A DNA stretch of 14,394 nucleotides. It comes from CAYWNA01 sp964459305 (lineage in GTDB: Bacteria; Planctomycetota; Planctomycetia; Pirellulales; Pirellulaceae). The stretch spans positions 1-14,394 of the forward strand of contig CAYWNA010000309.1 in the NCBI GenBank assembly GCA_964459305.1. The letters run 5' to 3'. Below are positions 1 to 7,573 of the stretch, piece by piece; the first letter of the stretch is position 1, and every line of letters starts with the position of its first letter. The notes beneath the pieces are model-generated. The model ran no database searches. It was not told the DNA's origin and worked only from the letters and a program-made list of their open reading frames with translations. The position numbers and the translations under genes are program-made.

Positions 1-2842
1 CAGTGCCAATCGGTTTGACGTCTTCAAAACCGGGGATGTCATGACAGCCGTGGCAGCCGAACTTGAGAATCGTTTTGCGGCCGATGTATCGGAGCTTCTG
101 CTCCTCGGGCAGCGGGACGCCGCCTGCGTAATCCTCGTCGGAAACGACCAACTCCTCTTCCGCGGCCTTCAACGTACCACGAATTCGCTCCGGTATGCCA
201 ATCTTCACGTACTCAGTCGCCTTGACCTCATGAAAAGCGTCCCGTAGGTGCTCCAACATGAGGCCGTCCAACTGTCTGGAATCCAACGCGGGTGGCTCTG
301 TCGGCTTGAATCCAGAGCTGGAATTCTGCAGCAGATATTCGATCAAATCATCAACCGGATCGGTCACGGTTAGGACCGCGCCGTTTTCGTCTTTGTGTTC
401 GACGGGCTCCAACAGCGAGTCCGGCATCACGGTGCATGGATCGTGGAGCGTGGGTTTCTTGATCCAACTGTACAGCCACTTGCGCGACGCCTCATTCCGG
501 ATCTTGTCGGCCACGGAGGACAGATCCGGGCCCTCGACAATTTCGTCTTCTTCCCGGACAGCAGCGGCATCGGGAAAGTCCTTGTGGTCGTGGCAGACCA
601 GACAACCGTGGGTCTGAAATAGATACCGGCCGCGATCTGCCTTGTCTTGCGGTGTGGACTGAGTGATGCCTTCCGGCCGGTCCAGGTGCTCGAAGTGTTC
701 CAAGCTGCCTTCGAGATAGGTGACGATGCCGCGGATTTCCACCGGCTCGTAATCCCCAGCCACATGCACGTTCTTTTCGTCCAGGTGGTTCCACATGCCG
801 AAGAACTGGGGCATCCGCGTTTTGGGCTGAACGTGCCGTGGATTGCCGATCCAGTCGTGCAACAGCGCCCTGTCCGTTTTGTGGACGACATGCCGCAGGC
901 TCGGACCGACTTTTCGAAGGCCGCCCGAATTGGATTCCGCCCGCAAATCGGGGCCAATTCGTTTCCCACCCTGGAACCCGCGAATTTCGTGGCAGTCGAA
1001 ACAACCGTGCTTGCGCACAAGATCGTAACCTCGGATCAGTTTCGGGGCCGGAGCGACGGGGTATCGCTCGCTGGGCAGTAAGTCGGTGACATCGTGGTGA
1101 CACTTCAAGCAGGAACTCTCCGCAAACCGTGCCGGGTACATCGGATAGTCCCAGTGCTCGTTGTCGATCCAACCGTACCCGCTGCGCCATCGCTTGCGAT
1201 CGGCCTCACTGTTCGGCGTGTGCGACGCCCACACGAACGCCGTCGCACTGCCTTGGCCCTCGTGGCAGATCGTGCAGGCGAAGTCCGACATCTTGTGGGG
1301 ACTCAACGAGCCGACAAACAGGTCAAGACGCGGATGGCTGGCGTACGGGTGAGGCAGACCGCGGCGGACGGTTAGCGTCAAGGGTTGGATGTCGCCTTCT
1401 GCGCCTTCCCGTTTCAACCGCATCGCTTCGGAAGCGGCGTCGAGTAATCGGGCCATGGCCGCCTCGTGTCCATCAACGGGATCGCCATCAATCTCCAGCA
1501 GCACGTCGCCCATCAATAGCCCGGGCCCGACGTTCGAGCCGGGCTTGGAACCAGCCGGTCCAAGCAGCCCGCCCAAGATCTCTTCGCTGGTCTTCATTAA
1601 GGCAACTTCACGTGCCGGTTCCGCGCCGTCTGCCAGCGACGCTGCTCGCACGTATGCGATCACCACGTCATCTCGGCTGATCAAGCCGTCGACGGCGAAC
1701 ATGAGGCCGTAGATTTTCTCGACAAGTCCATCCGCAGATTCTCCGGTGTCATCATCCGTTGCGTCGGCTTGGCCCTCCGCGAGAGGGCTTAGCTCGAAAC
1801 GAAGTATCTCTTGCTCCGGATACGCGAGTTCCGTTGCGGAACCAGCCGCGGTCTTCTGAATGGCCTGGTGGCAGGTGGTACAACGATCGAAGCGGCGGAC
1901 GTCGCGAAAGCCGTAGTCTTGTGTCAGCCCTTCGCTCCACAGGTTCTCGATCTTTTGCGGCGAGTTGAAGGCGTCGAAAAACGGCATTTCCAGCAGCTTT
2001 TTGCCTGGTAGCGGAATACTGACGTCGCGGTTGAAGTAGGTGGAACGGCGTTCGACGGCCATCTGCTCCAAACGTGTCAGCTCGGCTCGGCTGTTGGCAA
2101 GCGTTTTCTGCAAATCGTCTTCTTTGGCTGTCAGGCCCTTGAGGATTTCCTCGATTGCCGTACGGTGAGCATTCAGTGCCTGAGCCTCCAGCGTCAACTG
2201 GCGCAGCTTTTCTTTCAAAAGATCCGCGATTGCCTGGCGCCGGTCCATCTCCGTTCTCGACACCGCGTCGCGAACGCCTAGGCCCACATTCGCCTTGGCC
2301 TCATCCAGATTGGCGGAATCGAATCGCCGCTCGTTCTGCTTGCTGACCTCGCGAAACCTGGCTTCGGCAAGGATCGCTCTCATACGGTCCAGCAGGGCCT
2401 TCCGTGCCGGTTGAATTCTGTCACTCGCGGCTTCCGCATCTTCTTCGTCTACGGACGCCTGAGACATGGCTTCGCTCAACGCGTCGCATTCGCGATCGAA
2501 TCCGCCAGAATCAGAAGACGAACCACGGCGCTCGGCATCTTCGGCGACTCGTGCCCGAAACTGCTGGACCAATTCCATGTCCAGACCTTCGGACAGCACC
2601 GTCGCCAACCGCTGCTGCAACTGCTTGCGCTGGCCAATCGCTTCATCCGTCTGGTGTTGGTGCTCTCGCCATTCAGCCATGCGGATTTCGATGTCGTTCG
2701 CCGTTCGCTGGTACGACTTCCATTCGCGAAGGTGATCTTCGGCAAACATCCAGATTGTGGCGACCAACATTAGAATGCTGGCCGCAGCAAACACCCAGTG
2801 CAACAGCCTCATGTTGTACCGCGTTTGTTCTGTTGCAGGCAT
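1..2842 (-). CDS. Membrane-anchored multiheme cytochrome c with coiled coil and PDZ-like domain (C-terminus beyond window)
   Basis: The frame is open from the ATG at 2842 to the window edge (947 codons, no stop). Residues 13-33 form a membrane anchor. Residues about 36-280 are Glu/Arg/Gln-rich and predicted coiled coil. Six CXXCH heme-c motifs follow: CTTCH (321-325), CTICH (523-527), CLKCH (578-582), CFDCH (614-618), CLVCH (747-751) and CHGCH (930-934). Residues about 422-495 (GPGLLMGDVLLEIDGDPVDG) look like a PDZ domain between hemes 1 and 2. M677 (TRMPQFF) and M806 (TVMPDSL) are plausible distal ligands for the fourth and fifth hemes. The start lies 11 nt after the stop of the cytochrome b C-terminal-half gene, so it is probably the electron-accepting subunit of the Rieske/cytochrome b complex, facing the periplasm. 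No Shine-Dalgarno is visible. The class is secure; the partner role is inferred from context. Confidence 0.9.
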   Translation of the reverse strand, partial: MPATEQTRYNMRLLHWVFAAASILMLVATIWMFAEDHLREWKSYQRTANDIEIRMAEWREHQHQTDEAIGQRKQLQQRLATVLSEGLDMELVQQFRARVAEDAERRGSSSDSGGFDRECDALSEAMSQASVDEEDAEAASDRIQPARKALLDRMRAILAEARFREVSKQNERRFDSANLDEAKANVGLGVRDAVSRTEMDRRQAIADLLKEKLRQLTLEAQALNAHRTAIEEILKGLTAKEDDLQKTLANSRAELTRLEQMAVERRSTYFNRDVSIPLPGKKLLEMPFFDAFNSPQKIENLWSEGLTQDYGFRDVRRFDRCTTCHQAIQKTAAGSATELAYPEQEILRFELSPLAEGQADATDDDTGESADGLVEKIYGLMFAVDGLISRDDVVIAYVRAASLADGAEPAREVALMKTSEEILGGLLGPAGSKPGSNVGPGLLMGDVLLEIDGDPVDGHEAAMARLLDAASEAMRLKREGAEGDIQPLTLTVRRGLPHPYASHPRLDLFVGSLSPHKMSDFACTICHEGQGSATAFVWASHTPNSEADRKRWRSGYGWIDNEHWDYPMYPARFAESSCLKCHHDVTDLLPSERYPVAPAPKLIRGYDLVRKHGCFDCHEIRGFQGGKRIGPDLRAESNSGGLRKVGPSLRHVVHKTDRALLHDWIGNPRHVQPKTRMPQFFGMWNHLDEKNVHVAGDYEPVEIRGIVTYLEGSLEHFEHLDRPEGITQSTPQDKADRGRYLFQTHGCLVCHDHKDFPDAAAVREEDEIVEGPDLSSVADKIRNEASRKWLYSWIKKPTLHDPCTVMPDSLLEPVEHKDENGAVLTVTDPVDDLIEYLLQNSSSGFKPTEPPALDSRQLDGLMLEHLRDAFHEVKATEYVKIGIPERIRGTLKAAEEELVVSDEDYAGGVPLPEEQKLRYIGRKTILKFGCHGCHDIPGFEDVKPIGT

Positions 2843-2853
2843 GACTGTGTGCG

Positions 2854-4239
2854 TCAGAAGTTCAGCGAATATTCGGGAATCGAGACAAAGTAATTCAGGT
2901 CAATCGTCCACCAGGCGATCATCTTGATCGGCAACAGCCCCATGACCAACAACAAGAAAACCATGACCGTGAACCGCATGAAGCCCATCTTCTTGTACAT
3001 TTGCCGAAAGAACTTGCTGCACGTGACCATCGCCAGAGGGACAAGGCCAAAGTAGATGCCGAGCAGGATGATACCGGGCGATTCTCGCCACACGATCGAC
3101 AAAAGCCGTGAACCGACGCCCGCCACTTCGGGCACGCTGGGGCGAGCCATTCCCAATTGCCAGACCCAAACGTACTCGGACAAACTCACGTTCTTGGCCG
3201 CCTGGACTTTGTGGGGATCCCACGTCTCGTAGAGGCCAAAAAACGTCCAGTTGGGACCCCGCATAAACGTCCCCATGACGATCAAGGTGATCCACAGCAT
3301 CAGGAAGCCAAACTGAAACGTCAAATAGGAAAACTTGCGCTGGTTGATCGTGTAGTAACCGTTGCCCTTTTCGTTGACGTCCAAATACGGAATTGCCATC
3401 AGACCGAAAATGATCAGTCCAGGCAGCACCACGCCCGCCATCCATGGTTCGTAGTAGAGCAACATCTCCTGCAGGCCGACGAAGTACCAGGGGGCTTTGG
3501 ATGGGTTCGGTGTGCTGACCACGCTGGCCGGTTGTTCGAGCGGTGCTTTCAAACCAATGGACCAAAGAATCAAAAGCGCCGTCAATGCGACCATGCAGAT
3601 CAGCTCGATATAGACCAGATCCGGCCACACAAGGACTTTTTCGCTTTGCAGGGCTTCGTTCGGTGGTTCGCCTCTCGCGAGACGCTCGTCGTTCCGGACC
3701 GCGAGATGGGTGCCGAGCCATACGAAGAACCCGAGCAAAAACACCATCCCCACAATCGCCACATTATCCGGCTTGCCCACGATCTTTGCGAAATCCGGAT
3801 CGGTGACCGATAGCCCCATGAACAGCAACGCCAGATTCAACGTCGACCAGGCGATCGCGGGCCGGGCGAAGAACCTGCGTGCCGCGAAAAGCACGATCGA
3901 CACCAGCAACAGACCGACGTAGAAACGAGTCGGAGTCAGGAGGTGATCCAGAAAGGCCTTCACCGACTCAGGCATCGATACCAGTTTCATCAATTCAGGT
4001 CTGCCGGTGATCGCGATCAGCACCACAATTGCCATCGCCGTGAACAACGCGGCAACGAGCAGCCAAAGATGAGAGCTGGTAAGCGACCATCTGCCCAGTT
4101 GGCAGTAAGCTGCCGCTCGGCCCGTCTTCCATAGGTAGAACGCGGCAATGCCGTTCATCAACGCCACGACGAGGTAGTAGCAGCCGAGAAAGACAGACAC
4201 GTCTTCCAGAAAATCGGCAGCATCAACGTACCCGTGCAT
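2854..4239 (-). CDS. Cytochrome b C-terminal-half (subunit IV-like) protein with five-helix N-terminal extension
   Basis: This is a 461-residue integral membrane protein. Residues about 205-330 match the C-terminal half of cytochrome b (b6f subunit IV): a helix at 210-230, then the quinol-site loop with A249-P-W-Y252 and GLQEMLLYYEPW, then helices at 266-287 and 305-326. Further helices lie at about 386-407 and 421-444. The residue equivalent to the glutamate of the classical PEWY motif is Pro250. The first 200 residues hold about five hydrophobic segments (15-37, 55-77, 105-121, 128-145, 160-181) that are not part of subunit IV, which is normally about 160 residues. The gene starts 10 nt after the cytochrome b6-like gene and ends 11 nt before the multiheme cytochrome, so the three are likely cotranscribed. 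Its expected role is to form the quinol-oxidation site with the Rieske protein. Confidence 0.87.
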   Translation of the reverse strand: MHGYVDAADFLEDVSVFLGCYYLVVALMNGIAAFYLWKTGRAAAYCQLGRWSLTSSHLWLLVAALFTAMAIVVLIAITGRPELMKLVSMPESVKAFLDHLLTPTRFYVGLLLVSIVLFAARRFFARPAIAWSTLNLALLFMGLSVTDPDFAKIVGKPDNVAIVGMVFLLGFFVWLGTHLAVRNDERLARGEPPNEALQSEKVLVWPDLVYIELICMVALTALLILWSIGLKAPLEQPASVVSTPNPSKAPWYFVGLQEMLLYYEPWMAGVVLPGLIIFGLMAIPYLDVNEKGNGYYTINQRKFSYLTFQFGFLMLWITLIVMGTFMRGPNWTFFGLYETWDPHKVQAAKNVSLSEYVWVWQLGMARPSVPEVAGVGSRLLSIVWRESPGIILLGIYFGLVPLAMVTCSKFFRQMYKKMGFMRFTVMVFLLLVMGLLPIKMIAWWTIDLNYFVSIPEYSLNF

Positions 4240-4249
4240 GGATCACCTA

Positions 4250-5026
4250 TCAAAGCGGACCACTGATCCCGCCGTCCTTCCGAACTCGCCAAAAATGGAC
4301 CGCCATCAGAAGCGTCGCGGCCAGTGGAATCGCAACGCAATGGAGTACGTAGAAGCGGAGTAGCGCATCTTCACCGACAAACCGTCCTCCAAGCAGTGCG
4401 AACCGGGCGTCCGACGCATTGGTGATCATGTCGATTCCGTCCACGGTCAGCAATTGCGCACCGGGACCCTCATGCCCCAAGAAAGGCGTTGCTCGCGCCA
4501 TGTTCGAGCCGACGGTCACGGCCCAAATCGCCAACTGGTCCCACGGCAGCAGATAGCCCGTGAACGACAGCAGCAGCGTAAGCACCAGTAGTATCACACC
4601 AACCACCCAGTTGAATTCTCGAGGCGGTTTGTAGCTGCCCGTCAGGAACACGCGTAAAGTGTGCAGCCAAACAGCAATGACCATCGCGTGGCCGCCCCAA
4701 CGATGCAGCTCGCGCAGGATGCCCATCGACGTAGCATCACGCAACGCCAACATATCGTGGTAGGCCCATTCCAGCGTGGGCCGATAGTAGAACATCAATA
4801 GCACGCCCGTTACGGTCTCGACCAGAAACAGGAAAAAGGTAATGCCACCCATGCACCACGTGAAACTCAGCTCGACCCCGTGCTTCTTGATAGAAACCGG
4901 ATGAAGGTGCAGAAAGATATTGGTCAATACGACCAAGATGCGATTGCGGCGGTCGACAGGCGGGGGGTGCCGGAAGATGCTCTTCCAGATCTGAGACCCA
5001 CGGATGATTTCACGGATTGAGGCCAT
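4250..5026 (-). CDS. Cytochrome b6-type subunit of a quinol:cytochrome c oxidoreductase
   Basis: The 258-residue length and the GISGPL ending match split-type cytochrome b6 rather than full-length mitochondrial-type cytochrome b. The bis-histidine heme b ligands are visible: H108 (LHRW) and H122, 14 apart, and H229 and H244, 15 apart. The 15-residue spacing is the b6f type. Cys58 in FTWCMGGIT aligns with the cysteine that binds the extra covalent heme (ci/cn) in b6f and Bacillus-type complexes. GYLLPWDQ, FYYRPT and YKPPRE are conserved family motifs. Compared with b6 there is an insertion of roughly 20 residues around 185-211, before the third ligand helix. The gene follows the Rieske gene after 152 nt and precedes the subunit IV-like gene by 10 nt. 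The ATG at 5026 has no Shine-Dalgarno, but N-terminal homology supports it. Confidence 0.93.
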   Translation of the reverse strand: MASIREIIRGSQIWKSIFRHPPPVDRRNRILVVLTNIFLHLHPVSIKKHGVELSFTWCMGGITFFLFLVETVTGVLLMFYYRPTLEWAYHDMLALRDATSMGILRELHRWGGHAMVIAVWLHTLRVFLTGSYKPPREFNWVVGVILLVLTLLLSFTGYLLPWDQLAIWAVTVGSNMARATPFLGHEGPGAQLLTVDGIDMITNASDARFALLGGRFVGEDALLRFYVLHCVAIPLAATLLMAVHFWRVRKDGGISGPL

Positions 5027-5076
5027 TGGCGGGAGCTACTGTATGTGGTTCACACAAGGAAGGATTTCGTGGGATG

Positions 5077-5091
5077 CCAAGCAGTGCTTGG
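5077..5091. repeat. Short palindrome between Rieske and cytochrome b genes
   Basis: Two perfect 7-bp arms (CCAAGCA and TGCTTGG) flank a single base. It lies in the 152-nt gap between the Rieske and cytochrome b6-like genes. The loop is too small and there is no T-tract for an intrinsic terminator, so an operator-like site or chance are both possible. Confidence 0.35.
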
Positions 5092-5178
5092 AAACAAATG
5101 CGAGGTTGCCCGTGCCGAACTTGGGAGAATTGCAGCATTCAACGCGCTTCGAAATGTGCTAACAACATCAACCTCCGC

Positions 5179-5763
5179 TTAGACCAAGACGTGTGAGGCG
5201 GGATCTTTCCATTGTCCCAATTCCTCCTGATACGTGCGGCTCTTGTCGACCTCCAACTGCCCGTCGTCGGCAATCTGAATGGAATAACGCTCCAGCGGTC
5301 GTGGCGCTGGCCCTTCGAAGTGGATACCGTCTTTGTAAAAGCCGCTTCCGTGACAAGGACATTTGAACTTCTGTTCGCCCTCCAGCCAAATCGGTGTGCA
5401 TCCAAGATGAGTGCACACGGTCTTCAGAGCATAGATCTGCTGCTGCCCTTCGTATTGGTGTCGCACAACCCAAACGCCGAATTGGGCCTTGAACTTCGTC
5501 TCGACCTGCCCCGGTCCGTAGTCGTCCGGAAAACCGACCTTAAACTTCGAGGGAGGCTCGGTCAGGATATTGGGGAACATGAAGCGGGCAAGCCCCAATA
5601 GCCAAAGCAGATGGGTCACCACCAGCGATGCCATGCCAATCGCGAATGAAAAACCGCGGCGGCTGGTTCTCTTCTTGTCAGCGGGCCCCGGCCCGACGTT
5701 CGCAGCCTCTTCTGCCCGATCGTCCCCCAGGTCTCCATCGACCGATGCGTTTTTTGGTTCCAT
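5179..5763 (-). CDS. Rieske [2Fe-2S] iron-sulfur protein, Tat-anchored
   Basis: This is the electron carrier between quinol oxidation and cytochrome c in the complex. From the ATG at 5763 it is 194 residues. The twin-arginine motif S34-R-R-G-F precedes one hydrophobic helix (about 38-63), as expected for a Rieske protein inserted by Tat. The cluster motifs are complete: CTHLGC (C117, H119, C122) and CPCHGSGF (C135, C137, H138), giving two Cys and two His ligands plus the stabilising disulfide pair C122/C137. FEGPAPRPLERY follows, as is typical. An in-frame ATG at 5844 would add 27 residues with no family character. I prefer 5763 because the usual hydrophilic N-terminus begins there; neither start has a Shine-Dalgarno. 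It is first in the minus-strand operon. Confidence 0.93.
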   Translation of the reverse strand: MEPKNASVDGDLGDDRAEEAANVGPGPADKKRTSRRGFSFAIGMASLVVTHLLWLLGLARFMFPNILTEPPSKFKVGFPDDYGPGQVETKFKAQFGVWVVRHQYEGQQQIYALKTVCTHLGCTPIWLEGEQKFKCPCHGSGFYKDGIHFEGPAPRPLERYSIQIADDGQLEVDKSRTYQEELGQWKDPASHVLV

Positions 5764-5979
5764 AATGACACTACGCCGAACCGCTAAAACTCGTTCGTAA
5801 CGTACACCGTACTCCAGCGCGAACGGCTGTTCAAGCGTCCCCACACGAAAGGCCGGTCGCAGGGCACACCAACGTACGCGATAGCCTGGGAATACCGCCC
5901 TTGACTAGGTATGCACATTCTGCCTAACGATGTTAAACTAAGTGGCCAGCGACACGTTGGGTTGAACCCTCGCGATTAG

Positions 5980-6040
5980 TAACCCGAAGCGTTAGCGAGG
6001 GATTTGCCGCATTGTATTCCCTCGCTTACGCGTCGGGTTA
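5980..6040. repeat. Planctomycete-type dispersed palindrome (REP/MITE-like hairpin)
   Basis: Two 23-nt arms (5980-6002 and 6018-6040) are inverted copies matching at 21 of 23 positions, around a 15-nt loop. The arms begin TAACCCGA and end CGAGGGA. Translated in passing frames it gives peptides such as RRVSEG, NPTRKRG and LANASGY, which I recognise from many spurious short ORFs in Planctomycetes genomes. I therefore infer a dispersed repeat family rather than a local regulatory hairpin. Only one copy is in this window. Confidence 0.7.
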
Positions 6041-6104
6041 CGGTAGGACGCCGACGTGGCGCTGTCGACCCAATCGATTGTCCAACGGCAATACTTGGCG
6101 TGGT

Positions 6105-6121
6105 GCACGTTTCCAACGTGC
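6105..6121. repeat. Small inverted repeat, likely part of a second dispersed element
   Basis: Perfect 7-bp arms GCACGTT and AACGTGC surround TCC. The flanking sequence includes ACACGTTGGG at 6133-6142. Conceptual peptides across it (GARFQRAM on plus, GTLETCTT on minus) resemble recurrent spurious peptides from Planctomycetes intergenic repeats. The family assignment rests on recognition only. Confidence 0.45.
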
Positions 6122-6174
6122 CATGATTCGCAACACGTTGGGCGCGTTCCCCATGAGATGTGCGAATTCGCAAT

Positions 6175-6180
6175 GGAGGA
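6175..6180 (+). promoter_or_regulatory. Shine-Dalgarno deciding the 6187 start
   Basis: GGAGGA sits 6 nt before the ATG at 6187. It selects this start over the upstream in-frame ATG at 6160, which has no such site. Confidence 0.75.
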
Positions 6181-6186
6181 TGCGTG

Positions 6187-7170
6187 ATGACGGCTTTCGA
6201 ATGCAACGCTGCAGGGACGGGTGGAAATCGACAGGATCAGCCGCAAGGAGACGATCGGCGTGATTTTTTGAAACGGGTGGGTGCGTTGCCCGTCGCGTTG
6301 GCGGCTGGCCAGTGTGCGGTCGATGCATCAGCCGCACCCGCCGAGAAACCGACGCTGCCGCAGATTCAGCTGGGGCCACATTCCATTTCTAGACTGATCT
6401 GCGGATCCAACTGCTTCAACGGCGGTTCGCACTTGTCGAAGTTCGTCAATATGGAGATGCGCAGCTACTACACACCGGAACAGATACTTAAGACGCTGCG
6501 GCGGTGCGAACAAGTGGGCATCAATTGCTGGCAGGCCGGCGTGGGGAACGTCGAAATGTACAAGCAATTCGTCGACGAAGGCCTGAATATGCACTACATC
6601 GCGATCCACGCAGGCGACTCGACGGGCATCGACAAACTCAAGCAAGGCGGCTGTTTTGCCATCGCGCATCACGGCGAAGTCACAGACCGCCTGTTCAAGA
6701 CGGGCAAGATCGATGATGCACAGGACTACCTCAAACGCGTTCGCGACGCAGGCATGTTGGTCGGCGTGTCTACGCACATGCCCGATGTGGTCGACGCGAT
6801 CGAGTCGAAGGGGTGGGACTTGGACTACTACATGACGTGCGTGTACGAGCGCCACCGGACTAAGGAGGAGCTCAAGGAGCTGCTCGGTTACGTACCGATT
6901 CCGCAGAGAGAGGTGTACCTGGAAGAAGACCCGCCACGCATGCATGCCGTCATGCGTCAGACGCAACGACCTTGCCTGGCGTTTAAGATCGTGGCTGCAG
7001 GCCGTCTATCAGACCGGCGGCAGTGGGTCGAAGGCGCATTTCGGCAAACATACGAATCGATCAAGCCCACCGACGGCGTGATTGTCGGCATCTACGACCG
7101 CTACAGCGACCAGCCCGCCGAAAACGCGGCGTTTGTGAAACGCTTCGGTTCGAACGGCACCGTCACGTGA
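6187..7170 (+). CDS. Tat-exported TIM-barrel-like protein (aldo/keto reductase-like)
   Basis: This is a 327-residue protein from the ATG at 6187. A twin-arginine signal, R24-R-D-F-L-K29, is followed by an Ala/Leu-rich segment and an ASAAPA stretch around 47-52, so export to the periplasm is likely. The mature part (SRLICGSNCFNGG, then alternating helices and strands such as AGMLVGVSTHMPDVVDAI, ending DGVIVGIYDRYSDQ) fits a beta/alpha barrel. It resembles exported aldo/keto-reductase-like proteins of Planctomycetes. I cannot place the classical Asp-Tyr-Lys-His reductase tetrad, so catalytic activity is uncertain, and another TIM-barrel family is possible. It stands alone: divergent from the bc operon upstream and followed by a terminator 235 nt beyond its stop. 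Confidence 0.75.
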   Translation: MTAFECNAAGTGGNRQDQPQGDDRRDFLKRVGALPVALAAGQCAVDASAAPAEKPTLPQIQLGPHSISRLICGSNCFNGGSHLSKFVNMEMRSYYTPEQILKTLRRCEQVGINCWQAGVGNVEMYKQFVDEGLNMHYIAIHAGDSTGIDKLKQGGCFAIAHHGEVTDRLFKTGKIDDAQDYLKRVRDAGMLVGVSTHMPDVVDAIESKGWDLDYYMTCVYERHRTKEELKELLGYVPIPQREVYLEEDPPRMHAVMRQTQRPCLAFKIVAAGRLSDRRQWVEGAFRQTYESIKPTDGVIVGIYDRYSDQPAENAAFVKRFGSNGTVT

Positions 7171-7405
7171 CGGCATCGGCGAGCGGCAACACTCCGCCCG
7201 TCAGCCTGTCGCTCAACCTGTAGATCCGCGAGTTGTGGAGGTGATGGAACCGCCCGGCGCGAACGTAGCCCCAATCGTGAACGGGCATCCAGGCTCTCCA
7301 ATTGTCGGGCGGGGAACAGGCTCGCACTACCCACGCCCATCATATCACGAATGACGAACGCGTGGTGACCTTCGCGATCCGATAGGCGAACTGGACTACC
7401 GAATT

Positions 7406-7439
7406 GTGCGTGATTCTGATGGAATCACGCACTGTTTTT
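7406..7439 (+). terminator. Intrinsic terminator
   Basis: A perfect 11-bp stem (GTGCGTGATTC and GAATCACGCAC) with a 5-nt loop is followed by TGTTTTT. The T-tract lies only on the plus-strand side, so it ends transcription coming from the Tat-exported gene and insulates the sigma-factor gene. Confidence 0.88.
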
Positions 7440-7481
7440 CGGATGCTCGAGAATGTTCCGTTCCGGCCGCGTGAGTTGTAG

Positions 7482-7509
7482 TTGCGATCGCGCCATATCC
7501 GAGTACAAT
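7482..7509 (+). promoter_or_regulatory. Candidate housekeeping promoter for the ECF sigma gene
   Basis: TTGCGA (4 of 6 to the -35 consensus), a 16-nt spacer and TACAAT (5 of 6 to the -10 consensus) lie between the terminator and the sigma-factor ATG. A start near 7516 would give a leader of about 58 nt. This is a consensus match only. Confidence 0.4.
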
Positions 7510-7573
7510 CTGAGTTCTACTGTTTGGGGAGCTGTGCCTGAGCCTCTTTGACTGTCATATTCAGATCAACGAC

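Larger units (their letters stand above)
5764..6186. other. Divergent intergenic region, no gene seen
   Basis: These 423 nt separate the minus-strand Rieske gene from the plus-strand Tat-exported protein gene, so promoters for both should lie here. I see no convincing coding frame. The right half is dominated by two palindromic repeats (5980-6040 and 6105-6121). The 10-mer ACACGTTGGG occurs twice (5952-5961 and 6133-6142). Confidence 0.6.
7171..7573. other. Intergenic region, no gene seen
   Basis: These 403 nt hold no convincing coding frame on either strand and no tRNA-like fold that I can see. They contain the terminator at 7406-7439 and a candidate promoter at 7482-7509. The 235 nt between the previous stop and the terminator are unexplained and may be a long 3' UTR. 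Confidence 0.6.

Noticed and set aside
484..498. Possible third copy of the leader block around TTCCGGATC
   Set aside because: Only about 9 nt match, and they lie inside the multiheme cytochrome coding sequence without the other conserved blocks.
3157..3813. 218-codon open frame on the plus strand
   Set aside because: It is antisense to the cytochrome b C-terminal-half gene, whose protein has clear family motifs; the composition (His/Gln/Arg-rich) is typical of a shadow frame.
5764..5844. 27-residue N-terminal extension of the Rieske protein
   Set aside because: No Shine-Dalgarno and no family similarity; the Tat-anchored Rieske layout is complete from the ATG at 5763.
5901..5930. Possible promoter TTGACT-18-TAACGA for the Tat-exported gene
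   Set aside because: The -10 match is poor (about half) and it lies more than 250 nt before the start with a large palindrome between; support is too thin.
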